Source: Diplonema japonicum (taxonomy: Eukaryota > Euglenozoa > Diplonemea > Diplonemida > Diplonemidae). Taken from it: a DNA stretch of 64,000 nucleotides. Numbering within the stretch: the first letter of the stretch is position 1; every line of letters begins with the position of its first letter. The notes beneath the pieces were generated by a model that had not been told where the DNA came from, made no database searches, and saw only the letters and a list, made by a program, of their open reading frames with translations. Shown piece after piece: positions 28,963 through 38,733 of the stretch. The position numbers and the translations under genes were made by a program. The stretch is taken from assembly GCA_964019335.1 (NCBI GenBank), contig OZ025655.1:530792-594791 (forward strand). The letters are read 5' to 3'.

Positions 28963-30571
28963 AGTGAATAAATTTTCTTTAAAGGGGGGTTATCATCGTG
29001 TGACTGCATAAATACAAAACGCAGGTATGCCCCGATCCGAACCAATGGCCTCAAATGTTTTTTTTTTTTTACCACCGTATTTTCTTTTACCTCAGGCATG
29101 AAATAGAACAAGAAGCAAGAAGTAGAAACACAAAAATGTACCAGAAGGCTACTTTTTAGTTTGCTGTGCCTGCATCGTTTTCCTGTTGTTTTTTTTGGTT
29201 GAAAAACTTGTCAAAATAAAAGGGGGGGGGGGGGGGGGGGGGAGAAATAGAAAGCACCGAAATCGAATCAGTGTAACCTCGTGCGAAAGGGCGCAAGGAC
29301 CCAGGCAAGGCGTGTTCTCGAGGAAAGGGGAAGTTCAACTCATGTGTCTTCGGGCAGGGCAGTCTGAGCAAAGGCACTGAAATCGAATCGGTGTGACTTC
29401 CGAGTGAGATATTGGGAAGGTAATACCCGAAAGGGCCTGTGTGGTTTAAAATATTTCCTAAGAAGGAGGCAACTTCTTTAGAGGATCCCCTTTCGCGACC
29501 AAATCGGAAGGACCAGCCACTGACCCCTTCCTTTTTTTTGTTCCCCGTACACATACTTATTGAGAACTAATGTGTACTCAGGATTCGAGGTTTGGTGTAC
29601 AATTCCTAAAGGGTCCACAACATTTGCCAGGGTACCGAGGAAGCCCATGGTTCACTGCCCCACCCTGCCCCCCTTTAAGCTGTTTAATGATTTCTCTTTT
29701 ATGACATCTGCGTTGAAATACCATCTTTTTCTTACTAAGAAACAAAACAAAGTGGGGATATTTTGCAGGTGGGGGGGGGGGGGGGGGGGAGGAATAAAAC
29801 ACAAACATAGCTCGGGGCAGGGGATGGGGTTTTTTTTCTTTTCTTCGGCTGATTTATTTTTATATGGTTTTTTCTTCTTTTTTCTTTGCGGCTTTTTTGC
29901 AGCATCTAACGGGAGGGGAAGAAGGGAGCCGAGAAAAGTTTCACGGCAGCCAAGAAAAGAGCAAGAGAAAGAAAAAGAGGAGGGAATAAAAAGAAAAAAA
30001 AAAAAGAAAAAAAAGAAAAAAAAAAACGTTTGGTGACACCCGCTGAGCTCAGATAACCTCAGTCCGGGCATCAAGCCTAACCAGTCTTGCTTTCTTGAAA
30101 GAGAAAAAGCTAGTGACCTCTAGCGTGCCAAATAAATGGAAATCGCCAGCCACTAAATATATCTTCCATTTCTTTACTCAACAAATCTGCTCACTCTTTT
30201 TTTCTTTCCTCTTCTCTCTTGCTTTCGCTCTTACTTGCTCTTGTAAAGGGTCAAATAAAGGACACCAATACTTAATAATAATAATAAATAAATAAATAAA
30301 AAAACAGATACTGTAGCTGTGGAGGCACATCCAGCTAAACGTATGTTTTGATGTCAAACAAACAGACCAGGTTAGTTGACGACATATACAAAAAAAGAAG
30401 GGGGGGATAAAAAAAGGTAACCAGCTTTCGTTCGCTTAAAAATAAAATAAAATAAACTGCACATTACATAACGGTCGCCATCAAACCGACAAAAAAAGAA
30501 AAGAAAGGGAAGATAACATACATGAGAGAGAAGGGGAGAAGGGGGGGTTGTTTCTGTTTTCAAGTTGGAGG
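28963..30571. other. 1.6-kb intergenic region with repeated motif
   Basis: Upstream flank of U6, G runs at 29222-29242 and 29771-29789, and two copies of a roughly 27-bp sequence (29254-29280 and 29373-29400) sharing GAAATCGAATC and a GTGT block. No protein or RNA gene was identified. Confidence 0.5.
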
Positions 30572-33500
30572 TCATCTCCAGATTGTACGTGGGGCATGGG
30601 TAGATTGCATGTATCTCCCAGGTGACACCTTTGTTATTGTTGTTGTTGCCTGCAGACATACCCTTCTGTTTATGGATGGAGTACGCCCCGGGTTTTCATA
30701 ACTCACCGGGGGTGTGTGACTTTGCTTCATCACTGTTGACGATCGAGGCGTACGTGGCGCAGTGGGGGACTGGTACCGCTTAGTCATGGACGGTCGAGGG
30801 GGTGGTGCCACAGGCCTTGCCATGCTTGGTGGGTGTTCATCTAACCTACTCAGCAATTCGTTGTTGCTCTGCAACCTCTTCTCGAGCATCATTAAAACAG
30901 CATCGTCTACTTCGGCCTCTGTCATGTGGTGGTTATCGGTAATCTGCGACAAATGCCCCGCCAACGTCTCTACTTTTTTCGGATCCCCCGCACTGCTCTT
31001 TTTCATTGTCCTCACCAAGCTGTACAACGATGGGTTCGACATATCAGCCTAAAGTAGTTTAAGATAGATGACTCATATGCATACCAACTTCTTCTCCGCA
31101 TGCTTCTTTGCCGTTCTCACAAGCTCGAACTCCGACACAAGCTCCCTGTGGGTATGTCCAAGCTTCATCATATCCTTACGACACGTCGCCAGCTCTTTCC
31201 TCAGCGCTTGCTCGACCTGGTTTGAGTGATGTGACGCGACTGCGAAGCATACATTTGTCTCCATGCTTGCCCTTTTTAGCTCTTCCATGTCTTTTGCTTG
31301 TTCAAGCAGTTGGCGATCTTTGCGAGACAGTTCCTGTGTTTGTTTTTAAGTAGGAAGGGTTCTGACAGCCTAGAAGGGAAAAAAAGGAACCCCGTGCGGG
31401 ACTTGAACCCGCAACCTTTGGATTCGAAGTCCAACGCGCTATCCATTGCGCCAACGGGGCACACAATCGGCGCCCGCGGAAGTGTCAAAAGGCAAAGACA
31501 ACTATACCTCTTCCATCATTCTGCAATTTGTCTGAAGAGCCACCAACTCGTGTTCATTGAGCGGCTCCTGCAGAGGATTGCATGGACACTGACACATACC
31601 CTTCTTGAATGGAGCTCTTGCCTGAGTGCATGGCATTCTTTTTGAGATTCGTGCAGCATGCCCTGCATCTCTTCGAGGCGTGCCTGAGATATGTAAATGA
31701 GGTGCAAGAAACATACCGCCAGAGCAACGTTTTCTTGCTGCGGCATTTTTGCATGCTTCAATTGCGTGTGTAGTTTTGCAGTGTCGGCAATGCCGACAGC
31801 AACAGCTGCTCGAGCTTCCTGAAGCTGCGTGCGTAGTTCTGCTGAACCCATCTCGCGCTGGCGTTTTATCTCACCCTCAGCGTGTGTGATTTTTTTTTCT
31901 AAGGCCATCCTTCTTGTAGTCTCAGCCATCCCAGCAACGACAGCAGCCCTCGCTTCCGCCAGTTGTGTTCTTAGGACTTCGCCGTCCTTTTGCGATGAAG
32001 CAAGCACAGTTTCAAGTTCTTCCAATTCTTTCGATTCCTTATTAACCTCATCCTGTTTCACAGCTGCTATTTCGTCCTTCAGGCACCTTATTGTCTCCCC
32101 ATACCCGAGGAGTTCGCGTCGAAGCTTCTTGCTCTCTTCCCCGCTTGCAGCTTGAATTGCTTCAACCTCTGCCTGCTTCGCAAGGTACCGTGATTCTATC
32201 GCTGCGGCCTCTTCCCGAGAAGCTTCATCCTTCGCAATGATGTCTTCTTTCAACACCTTGATCACTTCGTCCTTCCCGTTCAACAGCTGCTGCACACCTG
32301 CCTCCTTTTTCTCAAACTCTTTCCTTGCTATCAGTAGCTCTTCTTCAGCTGCCGCCGCTTTCTTCTTTTGTGCACTCAGTTTCTCTGTGATACCCCTCAC
32401 CGACATATCCTTCTCTTCCATCTCCCTCTCGAGGTTCGGGATGCACACCACCCTGTTCTCTAAGATAGCGATCTGCTTCTGCAAGTCAGCGATCTGCTCT
32501 TTCTGCTCCCTGCACGACTCTTGAACAGAAGCAAGGAGATCTTTCTTCGCAGAAACTTCCAGGCATTTGCTTTCCAAGCTCTTTTTAGTCGTTTCCTGTT
32601 CAACGCGCTGTGCTTCTAGCTGTGTTTTCAATGCCTCCAGCTCAGAGGTACACTCACTGAACACGGCTTCACGTGAGTTGTGTCGCTCACTTTCTTCACT
32701 AAGCTCCCTGTGGAACTGTGTCAGCTCTTCCTTCAAAGCTTCTATATCGTTGTTCTTCTTTGTTAACATGTCTTGGTGCTGCTTCAGCTCCGCCTTGCAG
32801 TTTTCCAACTCGATGTCCATACTTGCGGCTTTCTCAACAATTGCACTTTGTTCATTGATGCAGCTCTTCAGCTCTTCGCCTTTCTCCTCCTGTGCGCGCA
32901 GTTGGTCACTCAAGACGCCATTTTGTGTCTCGAGGTGGTCGCATATACCCTTAAATTCTTCGTTCTTGCTTTGCAATTGTATGATTTCCTGCTCTTGGAA
33001 TCGAACCTGTTCCTCCAGACCGCCCACGTTGCTCTGGTTGGTCTCAAGTGCTTCCATGTTCTTTTTGAGCGTTTTGTTCTGCTGCTGCAGTTCTGCAACA
33101 TCGCGTTCCTTATCAGACATCAGCTCCCTCAATTCACTAGTCTGGCGTTCGAAGGCACTGATTTCCTCTCTCATGCTGAGACTCTCCTTCTGTCGAAGTG
33201 CAGCATCCTCCTCGCTAGCGTGTAGCCTTTCCGTTAAGTCAGCCGCTTGATGCTCTAGAACATTAGCCTCCTTCCTGTCACTGTCCGCCTGCTGTAGTTC
33301 TGCTTCTTTCGCACGCAGCTGCATTTCCAGTTCTTTCACCTGCTTGCCGAGTTGCTCAATTTTGTGATTTTCGGACATATTGGATGCTTGTCTTTCTAAG
33401 GATATAACCTCTTCGACTTCTTTATCGATTGCTTCCTTCGCTTCAGGTGCCTCTTCTGCAAGCTGCCTATGTCTCTCATCTAAGGAGTAGTATTCGCTGC

Positions 33501-34545
33501 GTAAGGTGTCTAACTCTTCTGTCTTCGTCTGCAGGTCGCTCTCACGCTCCTTCAAGAGCACTCTGGCCTCCTCCAGTGCAATACGCGTCTCGTCGTATTT
33601 GCTTTGGAGCTCCGCCATCCGTGCGTCCTCGCCTTCCTGACCACCCGACGGTGCCGGCTCTTCAGAGGTCGCAGCAATGATCGAGATCTCTGGTATGGTT
33701 TGCTCCTGGGGCTTCTGAAGGCTCCCGATCAATGCATCCTTCTCGAGGAGCAACGTTTCGCTTTTCACGTTCTCATGCTGCAGCTTCAGGTTCTGTTCTT
33801 CCAGATTCACGATCTGGTTCCTCAAGCCCTCTAATTTTGCATGGCATGCTGTCATCAGCTTGCCGTTTGTCTTAGCAGAGGTCGCTTCGTGCCTCTCAAG
33901 AGACTGCTGTAGTTGCACCACTTCGTTGAGGGCCTCGGCAGTTTTGAGCGTTTCTCTTTCCAAGGTGTTTTCAAGGACGGTGATCTCGGTGGCTGCCAAG
34001 CGGCGGTCCTCTGTGAGGGAGCTGATTTTGAGTTCGAGTGCTTGGTGTTCGTCGTGACGTGCGCCGGTGGCGAGCATGGTTTCGTCCTCGTGAGCCGAGG
34101 CCATGTCTTTGAGCTCTTGAAGCAACGCAGGAACAAGTGCACTGTCGGTCTGGGGGCGGGGTGCAAGGGTGGGAAAAATGGTGGAACGTGTTGATGCAGG
34201 GAGGTCGTCTAAGCGGTCTAACAAGGATTCAGAACGAATCTCCTGCCTCCTGTGCGACTGGGAAAGCTCGTTGAGGTATCCCTTCAGAAGCTCATTCTGC
34301 TTCTCCTGCTGTTCAATCTCCTCTTGCATCATCTCAGCCCGCTCTAAGGTGCGGCGAAAGACCTCCGGATCAATCCCACCCACCGGCATTTCTTCCTTCA
34401 GTTTTTGTATTTCCTCTCCCGCGGCATTCAGCTTTGCTCGAAGGCCCGATGTACCTTTAAGCGCAATGTCTTTCATTTGAATGTCCTTGTCCCTCTGCGC
34501 CAGCTGTTGTTTCAGCTGGCTGATCTCATTTTCTTCGTCAGACAT
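30572..34545 (-). CDS. Giant coiled-coil protein (tRNA-bearing intron)
   Basis: Six exons: 34545-31717, 31683-31600, 31567-31508, 31333-31085, 31048-30662 and 30628-30572; introns of 33, 32, 174, 36 and 33 nt. All exon lengths are multiples of three, giving 1221 residues. From MSDEENEISQLKQQLAQRD to about residue 1070 it is almost continuous heptad-repeat coiled coil rich in Glu, Lys, Gln and Leu. A short C-terminal region has a small acidic helix (M-T-E-A-E-V-D-D-A-V) and a Ser/Thr/Pro-rich basic tail. Such proteins are golgins, tethers or cytoskeletal linkers; nothing distinguishes among these. The 32- and 174-nt introns are required to keep the heptads in frame. The last 33-nt intron is stop-free and could be retained. 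Confidence 0.85.
31388..31460 (-). tRNA. tRNA-Arg (anticodon TCG)
   Basis: A 73-nt cloverleaf on the minus strand: acceptor GCCCCGT pairing with ACGGGGT (with G-T at the first pair), D-stem GCGC/GCGC, anticodon stem TTGGA/TCCAA with loop CTTCGAA (TCG at 31427-31425), and T-arm GCGGG-TTCAAGT-CCCGC. No intron and no encoded CCA. It reads CGA. A T7 run, a Pol III terminator, follows a few bases after the 3' end. The gene is contained in, and has the same orientation as, the 174-nt intron (31334-31507) of the coiled-coil gene. Confidence 0.95.
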
Positions 34546-35198
34546 TTGCAGGGATTACTGTTGGCCAGGGAGGGTCCCCCTCCTGAGATGGTGGTTTTTC
34601 TTTTTTTTTTTTTTTTTTTTCTTTTTTTTTTGATTGAAAACAAAATGAAGAAGAAAAAAAAGTAAAGCAGTTAACAAAGGTTTCTTTGCATGTAGAAGTA
34701 AAAAAAGAAAAGAGAAACAAAGAAGTAAAAAAAAAAGAAAAAAAAAAAGTATAAAAAGAAAACACACAGAAAAAGAAACATTCGAAGAAGAAAAAAAGAA
34801 AAATTGAAACAGAGAGGGAGAAATAAAAAAGTTTTTTTTTTTCTTTTTTCTTTTTTTTTTTAAAATAAGAATGGTCCCTTTTCCTCTCCTCTTTCTTAAA
34901 AAGAAAGAAAAAGAAAAAAATACCCTCTTTTTCCTTTTCATTTCTTTACTGTAACTTTTTTTAGAACCTTATTTTCAAGTCTGGTTTTCTCTCTTAATTT
35001 GTCCCTATTTCCCCCTTTATTTTTTTCCATCGATTCCTTTTTTTGTTGCAACCCTTTTTTTCTTCTCCTCTGCCCCGTACCAGTTTCCCCATTATTCTTC
35101 CTCTTATTTTCCTTTGCTCTCAACACAGAGCTTCCCTTAGCAGGAAAATGTGTCACGAAGCGAAAGAAAAACCCAAGAAGAAGAGGGGAAAAAGCGGG

Positions 35199-35229
<31 letters not shown>

Positions 35230-35387
35230 AAGAGAAGAAAAAAAAAAAGTTAAGTGGTAAAGGAATCCCAACGAAAAAACACAAGAAGAGAAAATAAGAA
35301 GGGGGACGGAAAAAGAAAGAAAAACATGGACAGGCAGGTTTGTGTTGTGATACAGAACTTGTAAAGAGGAGAGTTTCGGGGACTTTC

Positions 35388-35418
<31 letters not shown>

Positions 35419-35699
35419 AGAAGCGCCAACATACATGTAATATTAGTCAAGTAAAGGGCATCAATCAGAAACGGTGCCCTCGGGGGTTTTTTTTTGTTCG
35501 TAAAAAGCTGAGGAAAAGGAGGAGGGTCAAGAGGTAGTTAGAGGTACGTAGCTAGAGAATCGTTAATTTATTTCTTTTTTCTTTCTTTTTTTTTTTCTTG
35601 CCCCTCCCCCCATTCATTATTGTTTCCTCAAGTCAAGATTTTTTTTTTTTTTTTTTTTTTCTGAGGCGGCTCCTTTGTTTTTCCTCTTCCTTCTTTTGG
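34546..35699. other. 1.15-kb low-complexity intergenic region
   Basis: Almost entirely purine or pyrimidine homopolymer tracts, including about 30 A near 35200. No gene is supported. Confidence 0.6.
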
Positions 35700-36116
35700 T
35701 TACTGTTCGGCAGCAGGTTTGGGAATTGAAGCAGCAACTGCCTCATCCATGGCCTGCTTCTTCCCCCATTTCTTCTCATTGGCATCGTACAGCCTCTCCA
35801 GGAAGGACTCACAGTCGTAGCCGTCCTGTGCCACAGTCTCGATGCCCTTGGGGTACTTCCCGTCGTACTTCATCTTCTGCACGAACCCACCGCACTTCTG
35901 GAAGTCAGCCTCAGGCATTGCCTCGTCCGGCCTCGACCATGTCCTCTTCCCAGAGCTGTTGTTAACATAGAACTTCTTACCGTCAGGCCTCTCGTGCTCC
36001 ACCCACCCTTCACCGATGTCCATCTCACTGCGGCCCTCCTTCCCCATGTCGCAGGTGATCCCCACAGTGTTGGACATGGAGCCCATGTAGCTGGCCATCA
36101 AGATTTCACGGAACAT
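35700..36116 (-). CDS. WW-domain small protein, copy 1
   Basis: 138 residues starting MFREILMASYMGSMSN. A WW domain spans about residues 38-66 (G-W-V-E-H-E-R-P-D-G-K-K-F-Y-V-N...T-W-S-R-P): first Trp, the aromatic Y/F pair, second Trp and the terminal Pro are all in place. This domain binds proline-rich peptides. It is followed by a Cys-containing helical region (C-E-S-F-L-E-R-L-Y-D-A-N-E-K-K-W) and a short tail ending PKPAAEQ. It is nearly identical to copy 2, 1.27 kb away, over about 125 residues; tails differ. The leader before ATG is A-rich. No known partner; a paralogue pair with a shared role is likely. Confidence 0.85.
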   Translation of the reverse strand: MFREILMASYMGSMSNTVGITCDMGKEGRSEMDIGEGWVEHERPDGKKFYVNNSSGKRTWSRPDEAMPEADFQKCGGFVQKMKYDGKYPKGIETVAQDGYDCESFLERLYDANEKKWGKKQAMDEAVAASIPKPAAEQ

Positions 36117-36217
36117 TTTGTTGTTTTTTTTTTTTTTTTTTTTTTTTTTGTTGATAAAACAGAAAGTAATGAGCTGCAAAAAAATGGAAGTGAAATTTCC
36201 TTGCATTGAATTTGAAA

Positions 36218-36250
<33 letters not shown>

Positions 36251-36917
36251 AAAACACTAAAAGAGAAGAAAAAAACTTGCATTTTTTTCTCTCTTGTTGG
36301 TAGAAAAAAGAAGGGGGGGGTGGGGGAAGGGATGGAAAAGTGGGAAGGAAAAAAAAAAAAAAAAAAGAGAAAGAAAAATCACCAGTGTGATGAACGAAGA
36401 GAAAGGTTCTGCACGCATAAAGAGCCAGCTTTTCTAAATAGCGCAGATAAATTTCTCTTTTTTCTTCTCTTTTTTTTCCCTCCCCCCTTTACTATCTTCT
36501 CCCCCCCCCCCCCCCCCCCCCCCGGAATCCCTTTTCTTTCTGTAACAGCGGAAACGACATTTAAAAAAAAAGGGGGTATATCAAAGAAGAAATAAAAACG
36601 GCTCTCTGAAGAACGGAACATCTTGAGACCCTTGTGGGAATCTTCCTTGCGCTTTGGGGTGCGAAATGAAATACTCCCGGACTGACCGGACTGACAAATG
36701 GTTCTTTTTCGGGGAACTTGTCCGGGGTGGGGCGGGGCGGGGCGGGGGGTGTCCGACATTATTATTTTTTTTTTTCCAACTTTACAGCAATACACACAGC
36801 TCACACATTGTTAAGTCAAGTGTGGGAAAATTAACGAAAAAAAAAAAAAAAAAAAAAGAGGGGCAAGAATGGGATGCTAGTGTAACGGATGGTAATCAGT
36901 AGTGGTGGCTAAAGCTC
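36117..36917. other. Intergenic spacer between the WW copies
   Basis: Poly-A/poly-T runs, a 23-base C run (36501-36523) and a short GGGGC-repeat stretch near 36730-36750. The spacer is not duplicated on the other side. No gene is seen. Confidence 0.6.
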
Positions 36918-37385
36918 CTACTGGGCGGCTGTAGTTGGCCTCCAAGTATCTTCCTGGTTTAATATTGGTGCTGAGGGTGTTGCTACTGGGGCAGGGGTAG
37001 CAGCAACTGCCTCATCCATGGCCTGCTTCCTCCCCCATTTCTTCTCATTGGCATCGTACAGCCTCTCCAGGAAGGACTCACAGTCGTAGCCGTCCTGTGC
37101 CACAGTCTCGATGCCCTTGGGGTACTTCCCGTCGTACTTCATCTTCTGCACGAACCCACCGCACTTCTGGAAGTCAGCCTCAGGCATTGCCTCGTCCGGC
37201 CTCGACCATGTCCTCTTCCCAGAGCTGCTGTTCACATAGAACTTCTTACCGTCAGGCCTCTCGTGCTCCACCCACCCTTCACCGATGTCCATCTCACTGC
37301 GGCCCTCCTTCCCCATGTCGCAGGTGATCCCCACAGTGTTGGACATGGAGCCCATGTAGCTGGCCATCATGATTTCACGGAACAT
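36918..37385 (-). CDS. WW-domain small protein, copy 2
   Basis: 155 residues starting MFREIMMASYMGSMSN. It matches copy 1 through E-A-V-A-A, with only a few substitutions (MM for LM at residues 6-7, S for N in the WW loop, R for K before Q-A-M-D), and nucleotide identity is equally high. The C-terminus is different and longer (APVATPSAPILNQEDTWRPTTAAQ region), so the duplication or a later conversion stopped near codon 130. The WW domain is intact as in copy 1. High synonymous identity indicates a recent duplication or ongoing gene conversion. Confidence 0.85.
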   Translation of the reverse strand: MFREIMMASYMGSMSNTVGITCDMGKEGRSEMDIGEGWVEHERPDGKKFYVNSSSGKRTWSRPDEAMPEADFQKCGGFVQKMKYDGKYPKGIETVAQDGYDCESFLERLYDANEKKWGRKQAMDEAVAATPAPVATPSAPILNQEDTWRPTTAAQ

Positions 37386-37647
37386 TTTTTTCTTTTTTTT
37401 TTTTTTTTTTGTATGTTCAAAAGAGGCCTTTTTTCTTCTTTTTTTTTTTTCATTCCAGCACAAGAAAAAAAAAAACAAATTTAATAATTTCCCAGCGGAC
37501 TTTCCGATTCCAAGGGAAAAAAAAAAAGAAAAAAAAAAAAAAAAAAAAAAAGAAAGAAAGAAAAAAAACACACACTTTAACTTTTCTTCCCCTTCTTCTC
37601 CTTCTGGGGGTGTGGAGGGGACGTTCATCTAAATCTAATATTCTAGT

Positions 37648-38463
37648 CTATTTGAGAAATCGTAAGCAGAGGATGACGTCCTTAAGTACAGGCGATGACA
37701 CATCCGCGTTCAGCTTCAGCGTTATCCTTGTGTTTGCCGGAAGCCAAAGAAGATCGTTGATGGTGTGCCCGGTGAGGCACAGCGCACCTCGTTTAGTTTT
37801 TGACGAAGGAAGGTACGACCGACAAGACCGCGACACGAGAGACTCATCACCATTTATGTATAAAGAAGGTCTGACAGGGTCCTGCGAGAAAAGACCTGCG
37901 GTGATGTGGTAGATCCCGGAAGGGATGGTGAAGATGGTGTGCGCCTCACGGGGGGACCAGTCGAAGACTGAGGAAGGCCCTGACTGGTGGGAACGTGCTG
38001 TCCATTCAATTCCGTTATGCCTCGATGTTGCAAGTGTTGATGCTTTACATGTCCATTTAGAAACAGGGTCTTCATATGAAACTATGGGTGCAGGAGAGGT
38101 GGATACTCGCGCAGTCTCGTGTATAGCTTTTATTTCACTTTTCAGTTGTTCGATATCTCTTGATCTCTGTGGAGGTGACTCTGGGGCAAACCTAACTTGG
38201 TTTGAATGTCTCACCATAGCATCCACGTCTCCGATGGTAGGGGTTTCGCGGAGTTTTCTCGCCAGTGCTTCCATGGACCCTCCCAGCCCTTCTACCTTCT
38301 CCTCCAACATCCTTAGCCTTTCCTCAAGTGCATTGTTTCGTTTTCTTTCCCTCTCTCTTACTTGCATCTCACCAAACACCACTTCCAACGCCTGTCTCAC
38401 TACCCTTTGCACGTTCTTCCATTCCCCCACCCCGCCAATCAGCCCATCAAGAAGCTCACCCAT
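37648..38463 (-). CDS. Coiled-coil plus C1q/TNF-like jelly-roll protein
   Basis: 271 residues from MGELLDGLIGGVGEW. Residues 1-75 form an amphipathic, then strongly charged coiled coil (R-E-R-E-R-K-R-N-N-A-L-E-E-R-L-R-M-L-E-E-K-V). After a linker comes a roughly 130-residue beta-rich domain: F-D-W-S-P...H-T-I-F-T-I-P-S-G-I-Y-H-I-T-A-G-L, R-P-S-L-Y-I-N-G-D-E, and T-R-I-T-L-K-L-N. The G-I-Y-x-I-x-A and L-Y-I-N-G patterns and a terminal hydrophobic strand are typical of C1q/TNF-like jelly rolls. There is no signal peptide, so it is likely intracellular; trimerisation through the coiled coil would be expected. The start lies 7 nt after AAAAACAG. Confidence 0.65.
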   Translation of the reverse strand: MGELLDGLIGGVGEWKNVQRVVRQALEVVFGEMQVRERERKRNNALEERLRMLEEKVEGLGGSMEALARKLRETPTIGDVDAMVRHSNQVRFAPESPPQRSRDIEQLKSEIKAIHETARVSTSPAPIVSYEDPVSKWTCKASTLATSRHNGIEWTARSHQSGPSSVFDWSPREAHTIFTIPSGIYHITAGLFSQDPVRPSLYINGDESLVSRSCRSYLPSSKTKRGALCLTGHTINDLLWLPANTRITLKLNADVSSPVLKDVILCLRFLK

Positions 38464-38733
38464 GTTTCCTCTGTTTTTAATTTTTTTTTTTTTTTCCCCC
38501 AGGAAGCAGAATTTCAAAAAAAAAAAATAATAATAATGCGAACTCGGGGGGGGGGGGGGGGGGGGTTTATGAAGAAATTTCTTTTCATGGAACTGGCGGG
38601 ACGCGTGGTGTTCCGTTTCAAATCTAAAAAAAAAGAAAAAGGGACAAAATCTAAAAAAAAAAAAAAAAAAAAGTGGCATCAAAGGCGGGATTGGGTACGA
38701 GAAAAGAATAACGAAAAAAAAGGGGGGGGAGCT
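38464..38733. other. Intergenic spacer
   Basis: T and A runs and a 21-base G run at 38546-38566; nothing else. Confidence 0.6.

Noticed and set aside
31502-31714. Separate small gene in a shifted frame inside the coiled-coil gene
   Set aside because: The frame change is explained by a 32-nt GTATGT..GCAG intron; both frames are exons of one protein.
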